In this document: positions 14,501 to 20,602 of the stretch, one piece after another
Layout of the letters: each line of letters starts with the position of its first letter
How positions within the stretch are numbered: position 1 is the stretch's first letter
Position numbers and translations under genes: made by a program
Assembly: GCF_009856605.1 (NCBI RefSeq)
Contig: NZ_CP047242.1
Span: 124,001 to 188,000, forward strand
Reading direction: 5' to 3'
DNA from: Trichormus variabilis 0441
GTDB lineage: Bacteria > Cyanobacteriota > Cyanobacteriia > Cyanobacteriales > Nostocaceae
Length of the DNA stretch: 64,000 bases
The notes under the pieces: model-generated
What the model saw: only the letters and a program-made list of their open reading frames with translations
What the model was told of the DNA's origin: nothing
Database searches by the model: none

Positions 14501-17500
14501 GTGCTGAGGTAACGGTTTGTGCCGTCTATTTCCCAATTAGCAGCAGCGTTAATCCCTGTGAGGGTGTCAGTAGCACTACTACCAACTATTGTGTCAATAT
14601 TCTTAAATCCCTCTGTAATGGCTGCTTCTGTTCCATTCCAGTCATTACTAATGCCTAAGCTTGTGAGAGCAATTTGTCTGGCTGTAGTATAGGCTGCATA
14701 GTCGAGGGTGTCTGCACCTGTACCGCCATCAATTGTCCCTGTGAGGGTGGCTGTGTCATTGAATTGGAAGGTATCTGCACCCGCACCACCAATGATATTA
14801 GCTGTTTGTGCGCCTGATATTGTAAAGGTGTCAGCATCACTACCACCTACTAAATTCTCAATGCCTGAGAAGTTGAGGATATTGGTGCTGAGATAACGGT
14901 TTGTGCCGTCAATTTCCCAATTAGCCGCAGCGTTAATTCCTGTGATGGTGTCAGTAGTACTACTACCAACTATCGTGTCAATATTATTAAAACCATTGCT
15001 AATAGCTGCATCTGTGCCGCTAAAGCCATCACGAATACCTAAATCTGTGAGAGCAATTTGTCTGGCTGTAGTATAGGCTGCATAGTCGAGGGTGTCTGCA
15101 CCTGTACCGCCATCAATTGTCCCTGTGAGGGTGGCTGTGTCATTGAATTGGAAGGTATCTGCACCCGCACCACCAATGATATTAGCTGTTTGCGCGCCTG
15201 ATATTGTAAAGGTGTCAGCATTACTACCACCAGTGAGATTTTCCACGCCTGAAATATCTAAACTGTTGGTGCTGATATAACGATTGGTGCCGTCGATTTC
15301 CCAATTAGCGGCGGCGTTAATCCCTGTGAGGGTATCATTGCCACTACTACCGACTACAACATCAATGTTGGTAAAGTTATTGCTAATTGTTGTTTCTGTA
15401 CCGATAAAACCATCGCTGCTACCTAAGTTAGTCAGGGTGATTTGTCTGGCGGTGGTGTAGGCTGCATAGTTGAGGGTATCTGCACCTGTACCACCATCAA
15501 TTGCACCGATGAGACTCGCACTTTGATTAAATTGGAAAGTATCTGCACCTGCACCACCTGTGAGATTAACTGTTTGTGTCCCACTAATCACAAAGGTATC
15601 GACATTGTTACCACCAATCAGGTTTTCCCATCCAGAGAAACTCAAACTATTGGTGCTGAGATAAACATTTGTGCCGTCGATTTCCCAATTGGCGGCGGCG
15701 TTAATCCCTGTGAGGGTATCGTTGCCACTGCCGCCACTTAAGGTATTAATGTTGGTAAAGTTAACGGAAATTGTGGCTTCTGTACCGGTAAAGCCATCTT
15801 GACTACCTATGCTAGTCAGGGTAACTTGTCGTGGGCTGGTATATTCTGCATAAGTCAGGGTATCTGCACCAGTACCACCATCAATTGCACCTGTGAGGGT
15901 GGCATTGTTGGCAAATCGGAAGACATCAGCACCCGCACCACCGATGAGATTAGCTGTTTGTGTACCGATAATATTAAAGGTGTCGATGCCAATGCCACCG
16001 ACAAGATTGGTAAAGCCTGTGAAATCTAGGGTATGGGTGCCATCGTCGTAGGTGGAGATGTTATTAATTTGCCAGCTACTAATCAATGCCCCTGTTTTAT
16101 CTTCGAGGGTGTCGCCTGTAACGTTTGAGCCTGTGAGTTTATCTACACCTAAAAAGGCAACTGGCCCAATACCACTAAAACCATTAGTATCGTTTTTTTC
16201 TAGAACTGTGCGTTTGGGAGTCGTGAAACCACTTAAATTTAATTCATCAACTCCGGCTAAGGCATCAAAGACAACTGCTAACCCAGCATTAGCTACAGAA
16301 GCATCTATTGTCAGTTTATCTGCTCCCGCCGTACCGATGACTTTGATGAGGTTATCGACGCTGGGAGTTATGACAGTGGAATCAATGACTGTTGAGGTGA
16401 GATTGTTGAATAATTCAATGGTCGTGGTGTTGGCATTGTACCGCAGGGTTAAATCCTGGTCGATGGTACTGGTAACTGTCGCGCCAGATAAGCGGATGTT
16501 GTTTTTACCCGTTAAGTCTTCGATGCGGGAGAATTTTAAGGTGTGAGTGCGATCGCTAAAGGTGGGATCAGCATCTAAATTCCACTCACTTTCACTAAAG
16601 GCGGTAGGATTGGCTGTGAGGGTATCTCTGGTATTTGCGGAACCGACTATGGTATCAATACCTGCAAAGCTGACTGTCCCTGTACCATTAAATCCAGTGA
16701 TATTTGCACCATTGAGAGTGAGATTAATTGCTGTGGGGAAGTTGCTAAAGTCGAGGGTATCTTCGCCTGTACCACCAGTAATTAGTCCTGTGGGATTGAC
16801 ACTCAATTGGAATAGGTCGGCTTGATTACCACCAGTCAGGTTTTCAAAGCTATTCCACTCTAAGATATTTGTACTCAGATAACGATTAGTACCGTCAACT
16901 TCCCAGGTAGCAGAGGCATTTAAACCGATGAGTGTATCTGTGCCTGTACCACCTGCGATCGCACTAATATTAGTAAATCCTCCGATGATGCTGCTGTGTG
17001 TCCCCGCAAACCCATCACTACCACCTAAACCTGTAAGGGTGACTTGCTGTGCTGTGGTGTAGGCGGACGCATCTATGGTATTGGAGTCTGTACCACCATC
17101 AATTGTGCCAGTTAAATTCGCAGCATTGTTGAATTGGAATCGATCTGCACCCGCTTGACCTCTTAAATCAGCCGTTTGATTACCAGTAATAATAAAGGTG
17201 TCGGTATTGCTACCCCCAGTCAAATTTCTGAAGCCTGTGAAACTGAGGCTATTGGTACTAATATAACGATTTGTACCGTCTATTTCCCATATCGCAGAGG
17301 CATTTAACCCTGTGAGTGTGTTACTTGCATTACCACCAATGACGTTATCAATATTGGTAAATTGTTGTGTGAGGTTGCTTGTGCCTGCAAACCCATCACT
17401 ACTACCTAAACCTGTGAGGTTGACTTGTTGTGCTGTGGTGTAGGCGGACGCATCTATGGTATCGGAGTCTGTACCGCCATCAATTGTGCCAGTTAAATTG

Positions 17501-18534
17501 GCAGCATTGTTGAATTGGAATCTATCTGCACCAGCTTGACCTCTTAAATCAGCCGTTTGATTCCCAGTAATAATAAAGGTGTCGGCATTGCTACCCCCAG
17601 TCAAATTGCTGAAGCCTGTGAAACTGAGGTTATTGGTACTGATGTAACGATTTGTGCCGTCTATTTCCCATGTAGCGGAGGCATTTAACCCTGTGAGTGT
17701 GTTATTGCCACTACCACCAATGACGTTATCAATATTGGTAAATTGTTGTGTGAGGTTGCTTGTGCCTGCAAACCCATCACTACTACCTAGACCTGTGAGA
17801 GTGACTTGTTGTGCTGTGGTGTCGGCAGAATAATTAAGAGTATCAATTCCCGTACCACCATCAATCGTCCCACTCAATGTAGAGCCATTACTCAACTCAA
17901 AAATATCTGCGCCTGCACCAGCGTTGATATTGACTGTTGTGGCACCATTAATGGCGAAGGTATCTTGTAGACTGCCACCAATCAAGTTGTCAATATCATT
18001 AAAGCTAATCTGATCATTTAGCGTTCCTGTCCCATTGCCAGTGATAGTCCACAGATTCGCCTGATTCAGACCAGTTAATGTATCGTTTCCCCGGCCTGTG
18101 ATGTTTTCTGTTTCTGTGAACTCAAATATATCTGTGATATTACCAGCGTTTGTTCCTGTGATATTCCAGTTGACATTTACTCCACCAGGGCCAAATATTG
18201 TATCTGCGTCTGCACCACCAGCAAATGATAATTGCCCACCAGTAGTTTGTAGAATTTGAATTAAAGACGCATCTAAAAATAGAGAATCATCCCCAGCTAA
18301 GAGATTGACATTGATCTGAGTCTGGGATGAGAAGGTGAATATCGCATCTACTGAAGAGTAATTCGTATTGTCAGTACTGTACTCTAACCTATCAGCATTG
18401 ACTCGCAGATAAAGACTATCCCCAGCCGCACCACCTGTAAAAGTTACTGTATTTGCTGTTAACCCTTCAATTGTTAACGGATTAGTTGCAGAGTTTACTA
18501 AAGGTGCAGATTCTAGTGGCTGGTTAGCGTCCAT
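1..18534 (-). CDS. Giant mosaic beta-repeat / RTX-like surface protein (3' end outside window)
   Basis: A single open frame runs from ATG at 18534-18532 to base 1 with no stop, so at least 6178 residues. I translated several stretches along it and saw no in-frame stop; no stop in this frame was found elsewhere. The N-terminus (MDANQPLESAPLVNSATNPL) has no Sec signal, which fits type I secretion by a C-terminal signal lying outside the window (inference). The protein is built of beta-strand repeats rich in G, N, D and T. GGxGND-type calcium-binding nonapeptides occur, for example GGAGNDRITGGAGNDRL encoded near 2.9 kb. In N-to-C order it has ~128-aa repeats, a Pro-rich hinge, ~64-aa repeats, a VCBS-like domain, HNLxTG modules and ~115-aa repeats; each is listed separately. 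A likely role is an extracellular adhesin or sheath/S-layer-like structural protein. Substrate and partner are unknown. Short frames on the other strand are repeat shadows. Confidence 0.85.
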   Translation of the reverse strand, partial: MDANQPLESAPLVNSATNPLTIEGLTANTVTFTGGAAGDSLYLRVNADRLEYSTDNTNYSSVDAIFTFSSQTQINVNLLAGDDSLFLDASLIQILQTTGGQLSFAGGADADTIFGPGGVNVNWNITGTNAGNITDIFEFTETENITGRGNDTLTGLNQANLWTITGNGTGTLNDQISFNDIDNLIGGSLQDTFAINGATTVNINAGAGADIFELSNGSTLSGTIDGGTGIDTLNYSADTTAQQVTLTGLGSSDGFAGTSNLTQQFTNIDNVIGGSGNNTLTGLNASATWEIDGTNRYISTNNLSFTGFSNLTGGSNADTFIITGNQTADLRGQAGADRFQFNNAANLTGTIDGGTDSDTIDASAYTTAQQVNLTGLGSSDGFAGTSNLTQQFTNIDNVIGGNASNTLTGLNASAIWEIDGTNRYISTNSLSFTGFRNLTGGSNTDTFIITGNQTADLRGQAGADRFQFNNAANLTGTIDGGTDSNTIDASAYTTAQQVTLTGLGGSDGFAGTHSSIIGGFTNISAIAGGTGTDTLIGLNASATWEVDGTNRYLSTNILEWNSFENLTGGNQADLFQLSVNPTGLITGGTGEDTLDFSNFPTAINLTLNGANITGFNGTGTVSFAGIDTIVGSANTRDTLTANPTAFSESEWNLDADPTFSDRTHTLKFSRIEDLTGKNNIRLSGATVTSTIDQDLTLRYNANTTTIELFNNLTSTVIDSTVITPSVDNLIKVIGTAGADKLTIDASVANAGLAVVFDALAGVDELNLSGFTTPKRTVLEKNDTNGFSGIGPVAFLGVDKLTGSNVTGDTLEDKTGALISSWQINNISTYDDGTHTLDFTGFTNLVGGIGIDTFNIIGTQTANLIGGAGADVFRFANNATLTGAIDGGTGADTLTYAEYTSPRQVTLTSIGSQDGFTGTEATISVNFTNINTLSGGSGNDTLTGINAAANWEIDGTNVYLSTNSLSFSGWENLIGGNNVDTFVISGTQTVNLTGGAGADTFQFNQSASLIGAIDGGTGADTLNYAAYTTARQITLTNLGSSDGFIGTETTISNNFTNIDVVVGSSGNDTLTGINAAANWEIDGTNRYISTNSLDISGVENLTGGSNADTFTISGAQTANIIGGAGADTFQFNDTATLTGTIDGGTGADTLDYAAYTTARQIALTDLGIRDGFSGTDAAISNGFNNIDTIVGSSTTDTITGINAAANWEIDGTNRYLSTNILNFSGIENLVGGSDADTFTISGAQTANIIGGAGADTFQFNDTATLTGTIDGGTGADTLDYAAYTTARQIALTSLGISNDWNGTEAAITEGFKNIDTIVGSSATDTLTGINAAANWEIDGTNRYLSTNILNFSGIENLVGGNNVDNFVISGTQIANLIGGSGSDTFQFSDTATLTGTIDGGTGVDILDYTAYTTNRNVILTTYGQIDGFVGTEDSFDEGYFTNIDNIEAGTSNSDNIFGVSATALWILNNTGRYESTNIIDVLNPIDRILNFSNFENLIGGAGTDTFRIEGTQTVNLSGREGTDNFEFADAATLIGDIDGGKDTDKLDFAAYTTARQVALFQAGNVDGFVGKESAISNLFFNIDEIIGGTQTDTLIGTNVAADWLLNDTNWYINRNDNDIEPNDINFSSFENLVGGSETDIFSINGTQTVNIFGQGGADTFLFANGADFTGAIDGGTENDRLDFSNSNTGVQIALTGLGDSQGWNGQQDENLFFNIDGIVGGSGTDSITGLDEAATWLLEDRSQAETDWYIIKDESLNDKSLYLDNFEIFAGGSKADAFRVSGTHTINLFGQDGDDSFVFTDQAVLNGVIDGGAESDTLDFAAYTTARQVTLFTLGIIDGFIGTATGISQNFFNIDAIAGSSADDTLTGVDAEATWQIDDGSWYFSNEQQVYLTSFENLVGGIGPDQFTITGTSTINLFGGAGDDVFQLLDNVGIVGAIAGGTGKDVLDYSFYTTGITVNLTVGSATNITNGIQGIENVTGGISNDLIIGDSQDNTLAGSGGNDTLNGGDGDDTLIISVLGISTVDGGNGKDTLVVRGSEDADNLEVANNKITTADGTLELVNWTGVEAVEVKTLAGDDVITVSVTDGSPKITLDGGAGQDSLSSNNQTNVWTMTSGLSGTLTTGDVNPVTINYLDIEKLVGGAGKDTLVVGAFVPPDNRPEPPKPPEPPEPPEPPEPPRPLPEPIPQQPAPPIPPRPPIILPPIPIPIPIPPIPIPIPIPPIPIPIPIPPPPPPPPPIPPRPEPPPPIPPRPEPPPPIPPRPTKAEKPDPEEQDPDREEEEEETPCEATQTFDGGTGENALQAGDCANVWTITGFNSGTLTSGAGIKTFSGIGTLIGGASSDIFIFSLGGSLSGSIDGGGIALLNSLEAGPGNNDWTIAGSNAGTVTNLASGFKNIATVRGGLGADTFTLEAGGSLDGSIEGGGLANLNTIKGSNQSLDWTIAGANTGSVTGVSLGFTNIGNLVGSSSSDTFTLTVAGSLAGSIDGNGGNNTLQGVSVENTWTITSNDTGSIDNIAGTLEFSDIANLIGGNADDTFILENNSQITGEIVGGGGNNTLQGGSVENTWTITSNDTGSIDNIAGTTEFSDIANLIGGDGDDTFILEGDSQITGEIAGGGGNNTLQGGNVDNEWTIVTDNMGDLTNIGSGEITSFREIANLIGGNQADTFTLSEDSHITGTIDGGNGKNTLEGGDSYNTWTITDENAGNISNSDGTTNFTEITNLIGGDDDDIFILENNSQITGEIAGKEGDNTLKGGNVRNTWTITAENAGYIENRGDNTNFTQITNLIGGNDDDTFILEGDNRITGEISGGGGNDTLEGGNVSNTWRITDNNAGVVENSTGRTEFNQIAYLTGNDQADIFILEDNSHITGAIAGGGGTNTLQGDNVRNTWTITAENAGNITNRDGTTNFTQIANLIGGNDDDTFILQGDNHITGEIAGRTGENTLQGGDVENNWTISDENAGEIDNQGGRTNFTEISNLIGGNDDDTFILRADNRITGEIAGRAGDNTLEGGNAENTWTITDENAGNITNNSGSTAFTEIANLTGGNDNDIFILDEDGYITGAIAGGEGDNTLQGGNVENNWTINAENAGTVDNGNDTTAFREINKLIGGNDEDTFVFEDNGLSNFDFTVDGGQGDPQLNTLEINADTDLNWLINRQNGGEVSGEDLLLEFDNIANLTGSAGNDEFKLEDATVAEGGTIDGRAGVNSLSGGITDTTNTWVVNGVNSGNFTATKDGTTYTFDFTNIQNLNGSDADDVFKLQGGVLYGSGAINGGGGKDTIEQQGSADDDDDDFTTTWTLTDEDSGTISDSTPETFTVNGQTVTTNLVLRNGFTNIENLVGGADEDVFIVNDGVTFTGNIDAGDGGDTVIVNGTGTITGSVSGGENTNGTVDVIDLSGIADPVVFNLQDINFSEFEVVIGNNQNSTIIGSDQPNTWEITGENEVVIENITFIGFNNLVGGAGVDTFNFTAADAVVHIDEEVPPDATGEVFSLALITGNLLARLLARNPEDTVTISDVDGTIVTGDESTVIAGNYGRLNINEDGTYSYAVELSDPAVVNLPVGASLTDTFSYTIEQGTNSITTELIVTIQNTADGLIMTDNVNSIDITGSISAGGGDDIFNFANDALISAVINSDAGGDNFNFADTAQVVGTVDGGDNLADTSDVVDFSQASGTVVINLGDNNFNNIETFIGNGIGTTLIASDTNNTWTINVSNGFALEDLGIFGVSNTLNQGGSNTNIEFNYIGNLTGGSGNDTFKIKSTTLTVNGKEQVDWGVIGKIDGGQGNNAILMDGINTVGITWEIDGGNAGKAYDQLSLVGGFNSLGQPVPPARFSFDRITFQQPHNLLDGQTVLYAHEYYLPPDISTPEDINYDLSGLKRGELYTVRRINESTISLVDNQGKTVTGLSFPSIPGTSITGTHWLTKQVRLNFQNIGDITGDGNNDTFFLRPHGSLSGTIDGGGGNNSLQGSDTANIWSIEGFNAGKIFPSTGLTFDGSSSSVVNTGNNITFSYRHNLVTGDRVQYRNGTNQANGDIGGLVSGDFYQVIRQDDFTVKLTNLSNSNFPISLSPTIDGGNNHELIKTNTFIGSEGVERNPLLNLGQYDYVAYDSSRVDTTNKTITFSSAHNFVTGDLVQYQYAYQAGETETLVNREYYRVIRQDNLTIQLTQTGSNIPIDLQSAIPLNGPQFLVKANDVNRIRSSAENIPGLNVSEFTGEFIEFARPHNLSNGQAVAFRALSDDRSSLNDWNLEKYEEGVGDSIIYYAIKIDDYRIALANSFSNAIGRIPIFLGFDGSMEGQLTPVSNFQRIESLFGGASSDFFSIKNGRIGGFDTNSGGIFGRGGINTLKQSPSDIWNLRGIDRGETNFVFQFSQISNLIGSNVNDTFIVNKNARLTGSIDGDSGDNTLQSNSANFVNWTISGQNAGLLQGEQEEQGLSFNRLGGGTILTSDFRRNHNLVTGQAFSNYFVIKLNNQEIQLAATLEDAFAGQAISLTSDRYSGIPKTAISFNNITRLEGSDNADTFTIADERVVSSINGKGGNNTLQALNVLNQWLVTGTDAGSLSFSPIEGNNATINFTNVGNLQGGTERDRFTLAGGTLSGTVNGEGGDDTLAIDSNITTTWTVTGADAGTVTGITGGFSNIANLKGGNRENTFILDNNGSLSGNIDGGLGADTFIIGGGGSLSGFNSIDGGGFADINTIQIANTNGRPYTWEITGADRGNLQGAINLFSNIGKLVGGSGGNTFIFQPGGSLSPGGIIDGGRVSSPLNTLQINSTLALNWSINSQDTGLVQGQNFLLSFSNIANLKGGFNTDTFLMNNAAVSPGGTIDGGTGVNLLLGGFSGITNTWIVNGINSGIFVAPQTTFNFSNIQNLNGSNADDVFKLRGGVLFGSGSIDGGGGDDTIEQEENVTTTWTLTGDGAGKVSDATPETFTVNGVTVTTSEILKDGFRNIENLIGGAEADIFIVNDGVTFTGGVDGGGGSDRFNFNGTSQITGNIGGGNDDVGGVDLLDFSGFTGTVTIDLNNPALTGIETIIGNGANTTIIGKNTANTWTVNDANGTVNGLTFTNVHNLRGGSDIDTFNIQSATNAITIDAGAGDDQIKIGNLTPNLGGTVNNITGALTITGGEGNDQLTIDDSGDTAASTGTLTATTITGLSPSSITYGTVETLNVNLGSGANNFTVQGTTAVTTIIGGSGDDIIDASASSQAITIFGNAGNDRITGGAGNDRLDTGTGQDFVIGGAGNDFITVQGTSGGGTTVLGGLGDDRIEIGTPLADAGRVGRTLNNLLAGLTINGEAGVDTLGVYDDFDTIANTGSITFNNILGLGMAASGLFYIGIENLTVELGDGANSFTVQNTNPNATTTITGGSGVDTINVQTINSVTTINGDAGNDVINVVSPGAPTVNTIAAGLTINGGADTDTITINDSGDTAANTGTLTSTTITGLSPATITYGTAETLNINLGAGADTFTISSTSATTTINAGVGNDTLNVLAIANATTLNAGIGNDVINVGSATTPTVNGITAALTINGGAETDTVNINDSGDTAANTGTLTSSTITGLSSGSITYGTVETLNINLGAGADTFTVSSTSVTTTINANGGADTLNVEAISNAITLNAGAGNDVINVGSATTPTVNGIAAALTINGGTETDTVNINDNGDTAANTGTLTSSTITGLSPSTITYGTVETLNINLGAGADSFTVSSSSATTTINAGGGADTLNVLAIANATTLNADAGNDVINVGTAGTLAANGIAAALTINGGSETDTITINDSGDTAANTGTLTSTTITGLSSGTITYGTAETLNINLGTGADTLTVSSTGAATTINANGGNDTLNVQAIANATTLNADAGDDVINVGGGTPNTVNAIAAALTINGGADTDTITINDSGDTANNTGTLTATALTGLGSNGITYGTVETLNINLGSGSNNLTVQGVSAATTITGGSGNDTINASAINQAIAIYGNAGNDNITGGGGNDTLDSGTGEDTVTAGGGNDLIYVQGTSGAGTTINGDAGNDVINIGSSTSNTVNTIAAALTINGGNGIDTVNINDSGDTAANTGTLTSTAITGLSPATITYGTVETLNINLGAGADTLTVSSTSATTTVNAGGGNDTLNVLAIANATTLNADAGNDVINVGSAEATILNVIASDLTINGGDNADTININNSANTANNSGGLSSTTIDGLGLRRPINY
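3490..4070 (-). repeat. Long intragenic duplicated block (partner near 8390-8950)
   Basis: The coding sequence here closely parallels that at about 8390-8950. Both encode, in the same order, a GNGANTTIIG-like loop, LLDFSGFTGTV-like strands, a GGVDGGGGSDRFNFNG-like strand, then a VTTSEILKDGFRNIENLIGG-like and a TWTLTGDGAGKV-like element. The two blocks are about 4.9 kb apart within the same frame. This is a duplication of several repeat units as one block rather than simple tandem repetition. Confidence 0.6.
5150..7110 (-). other. Five HNLxTGxxVxY modules within the giant protein
   Basis: Within the giant frame, five short modules share the pattern (I)TFxxxHNLxTGxxVxY, followed after 20-40 residues by YYxVIRxDxxTxxL. 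Readable examples are ITFSYRHNLVTGDRVQY (about 6485-6560), ITFSSAHNFVTGDLVQY (about 6145-6205), IEFARPHNLSNGQAVAF (about 5865-5920) and ITFQQPHNLLDGQTVLY (about 7000-7050). A weaker one lies near 5170-5215. They break up the glycine-rich beta-repeats. I recall similar modules in very large bacterial surface proteins; their function is not known to me. Confidence 0.6.
7790..8060 (-). other. VCBS / cadherin-like domain in the giant protein
   Basis: In the giant frame this part reads VTISDVDGTIVTGDESTVI, then GNYGRLNINEDGTYSYAVEL, then LTDTFSYTIEQGTNSITTEL. The signature G-x-YGxLxINxDGxYxY...LTDTFxYT is that of VCBS repeats, which are Ig-like domains of large secreted adhesins. It stands alone among beta-repeats, near the middle of the visible protein, and supports an extracellular adhesive or structural role. 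Confidence 0.65.
9180..11100 (-). repeat. 192-bp (64-aa) repeats, about ten copies
   Basis: The anchor AGGATGAAG and close variants recurs at about 9382, 9577, 9767, 9959, 10151, 10343, 10535, 10731 and 10926, with spacing of 192-195 bp. On the coding strand each unit encodes FTEIANLIGGNDDDTFIL, EDNxxITGxIAGGxGxNTLQ and NVENTWTITxxNAGxI. The even spacing implies tandem duplication of a 64-residue beta-module. Confidence 0.85.
11668..12090 (-). repeat. Proline-rich hinge with hexanucleotide tracts
   Basis: In the giant frame this encodes a long linker at about residues 2150-2290. It contains runs of PEP/PPEPPEPP (GGTTCTGGT-type DNA units, about 12004-12060), repeated IPIPIPIPP (GGTATT hexamers, about 11851-11937), a run of eight prolines, PRPEPPPPIP repeats and an acidic EEQDPDREEEEEE end. 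It separates the ~128-aa repeat region from the ~64-aa repeat region. The hexanucleotide tracts change length in whole codons if they slip, so the frame is kept. Confidence 0.85.
12600..17900 (-). repeat. 381-384-bp (about 128-aa) repeats, roughly twelve copies
   Basis: Units encode, in coding order, a GGTGxDTLDYAAYTTARQIA-like segment, then IDTIVGSSxxDTLTGI, then a WEIDGTNRYLSTNILNFSGI-like segment, LVGG, DTFTISGAQTANIIGGAGAD and FQFNDTATLTGTIDGG. Anchors for the TTARQ segment lie near 13051, 13863, 14283, 14669, 15053, 15437, 15832, 17041, 17422 and 17803. Copies around 14655-14846 and 15039-15230 are almost identical over ~190 bp, which shows very recent duplication. A less regular stretch interrupts the series near 16.05-16.85 kb. 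Confidence 0.8.
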
Positions 18535-19183
18535 AAGTCTTTACTGGAATATATTTGGTTAAAAATATTGCCTGGACATTATTGAGTAATTTATTGTTAT
18601 CGATTTAGATGTGGCTGTTTGAAATGCAGCACATAGTAATCCATCAAACAATAAATTTGTTTTGGATAGTGATCAATAAAGATATTTTTAGGGCTTTCAA
18701 CACAAGCCTCTAATTACTATGTAGGGAACAACCTAAAATTCCAGTAATTTTACTGAAAAACTCACACGAAGATGATTAAAGCACATAATCAGAACTTACG
18801 CAATAACTTGCTCAAATTCTTATAAATTCCTGTTTTTTGCTGTTCCTATCTTCATACTTTTGCGTCTTCAGAATTCATGACTATGTCATCATCAAATATG
18901 AGTAAATGCTACACTTTTACCATGAAAAGAAATAACCGATTAAATAGAAATAAGAGGCTGAATGTAAAAAATAGCCCCTAATTCATAGTTATTGTCAAAC
19001 TATTGAGATGATTTCCAACACCAAACTTTAGTTAAAAAGATTTGCGGTTTTCTCAGTGGTTTAGAGAAGGCTATATAATTTGAAATTCTTGATGTGAAGT
19101 CAAGAATCTTCCATGAAAAACGGTGTATCTAAACATTTGGGATAATTGATATCCTTTGATTTTAGTACATTTGAATTTGCTAT
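18535..19183. other. 649-bp intergenic region upstream of the giant gene
   Basis: This AT-rich spacer lies upstream of the minus-strand giant gene and downstream of the minus-strand 19184-19930 gene. I see no convincing sigma-70 hexamer pair, no RNA gene and no dispersed repeat. It must hold the promoter of the giant gene unless that gene is co-transcribed from upstream. Confidence 0.4.
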
Positions 19184-19930
19184 TTACTCTGCTACGGCAT
19201 TGGGAAACTGAAGCAAATCCGTTGTTCCTATATTGATAGGATAATTTTCATCATTATTATTCAAAAATTTTCTGTTAACAAGTTCTTTTAGCGTTTGTAC
19301 ATCATGATGCCATTTATCAATCACTTCACCAATAGCTGCTAAACGGGTATTGGGATCTTGTTGATTCAATGTACGGCTGAAATTAGCAGAAAATAAGACA
19401 GCTGGTTTAATCGTTTGATCTGGATACTTTAACTGAGCTTCATTAATATCCAAATATAGCTGTGTTTCATCTAGTGTATAAACTAGCCGAACAGATGCTT
19501 CCACCGGTGCAGAACCAAAATCTTGCCACACTCCAGACTGAAGTAGTGTGCTAACCGTGTAATTACGCCCGTTGATATCTTTTTTATCGTAAGGAGCAAA
19601 ACCACGTAAGTTAATGCCTACACCCTGATAGTTTACCTGTTTGACTATCTGAATATATTTATGCGCTATTGATGGAATTTGTACATCGCTAGGTTCTTTA
19701 TTGGCGAGTGCTTCAGCAAAAATCACTCTATTAACCTCTGCAACAATGCTGACTCCATTTTGGTATACAACTTGAGCAGCAGTATTAGTGAGAACTGGCG
19801 GCCTAGCTAATTCCCAATCGCTAGGTACAATACCTGTATATTTCAGAAAGTCTGCGGTTAAAATACTTGGGTTTTGCTGACGTAGTGCGATCGCAATTAA
19901 AAGTTCTTGAACTTCAAAACTTTGGCTCAT
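19184..19930 (-). CDS. Conserved hypothetical protein, 248 aa
   Basis: Soluble-looking 248-residue protein starting ATG at 19930, with a GAGAAAAG-like ribosome site just upstream on the coding strand. There is no signal peptide or membrane segment. The N-terminal part (SQSFEVQELLIAIALRQQNP) looks helical and is followed by a mixed alpha/beta body. I do not recognise the family. It lies upstream of the giant repeat gene in the same direction with a 649-bp gap, so co-transcription is unlikely, though a functional link cannot be excluded. The frame is intact, with codon use like its neighbours, so it is most likely a real gene. Confidence 0.65.
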   Translation of the reverse strand: MSQSFEVQELLIAIALRQQNPSILTADFLKYTGIVPSDWELARPPVLTNTAAQVVYQNGVSIVAEVNRVIFAEALANKEPSDVQIPSIAHKYIQIVKQVNYQGVGINLRGFAPYDKKDINGRNYTVSTLLQSGVWQDFGSAPVEASVRLVYTLDETQLYLDINEAQLKYPDQTIKPAVLFSANFSRTLNQQDPNTRLAAIGEVIDKWHHDVQTLKELVNRKFLNNNDENYPINIGTTDLLQFPNAVAE

Positions 19931-20160
19931 CTTTTCTCCATATCAGTATGTGAGATCAAAATTTAATGTTCTTTTATGCTCTGTGATATGAGCATACACT
20001 GATGTAAGCGACTACAGTAGTTAATTTTTAATAAAAAACCAGTTAAATATAGTGAATATACTTATATTTTTATTCAGTTTTTATCCAATTAGGTACAAGA
20101 TATGAGTAATTGTTAATCAATAGACAAAAAGATACTGCTTTCAAAGATAGTCTGTGTAGT

Positions 20161-20196
20161 AAAAATCCTTATAATGCCTATAGAATAAGGATTTTT
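20161..20196. terminator. Bidirectional intrinsic terminator after tRNA-Gly
   Basis: A perfect 12-bp stem pairs AAAAATCCTTAT (20161-20172) with ATAAGGATTTTT (20185-20196) around a 12-nt loop. The A-run on one side and T-run on the other let it act on both strands. It lies 7 bp beyond the 3' end of the minus-strand tRNA, where a terminator is expected. Confidence 0.75.
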
Positions 20197-20202
20197 TTCA
20201 AA

Positions 20203-20273
20203 GCGGGCGATGGGACTCGAACCCACGACGTTCACCTTGGGAAGGTGACATTCTACCACTGAATTACGCCCGC
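20203..20273 (-). tRNA. tRNA-Gly (anticodon CCC)
   Basis: On the minus strand the 71-nt sequence folds as a tRNA. The acceptor stem is GCGGGCG/CGCCCGC, the D arm is ATTC-AGTGGTA-GAAT, and the anticodon arm is TCACC-TTCCCAA-GGTGA, giving anticodon CCC. The T arm is GTGGG-TTCGAGT-CCCAT. CCA is not encoded. All stems pair, with one G-T in the T stem. Confidence 0.93.
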
Positions 20274-20380
20274 ATTAACAGGTAGGATTATAACACTATT
20301 TTTGGGCGTTGCATAAATGCGGGATGAACTGAGGCTTTTGTACAAAGCAGAATATTGATTCTACCCTTCTCCTTCTCCTG

Positions 20381-20515
20381 TCGGAGACGCTGCGCGTAGC
20401 TTGCTTCCCGTAGGGTACGGAGACGCGAACGGGTTCCGCGTTAGCGGTATGCGTCTACCCTGCGGGTTCTGCTTACAGTATGCGTGTTAGCGTTAGCGGG
20501 GACGTAGCCCGATAA
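20381..20515. repeat. Dispersed Nostoc-type repeat cassette
   Basis: GC-rich patchwork of short words (CGGAGACGCTGCGCGTAGC, CTTCCCGTAGGGTACGGAGA, GGGTTCCGCGTTAGCGG, ACGTAGCCCG) unlike the AT-rich surroundings. Fragments of the same words recur at about 37436-37460 (CTTCCCGCAGGGTA) and 49500-49558 (GCTTCCTGTAGGGTA), which shows a dispersed family in this genome. It has no coding capacity. Confidence 0.7.
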
Positions 20516-20602
20516 AAATCATCCCACTAATCAGCAACGCCTATTTTTGCAGTGTAGATAATATCTGCATTCCCATCATGTGTTGGCACAATCTCTTATA
20601 CC

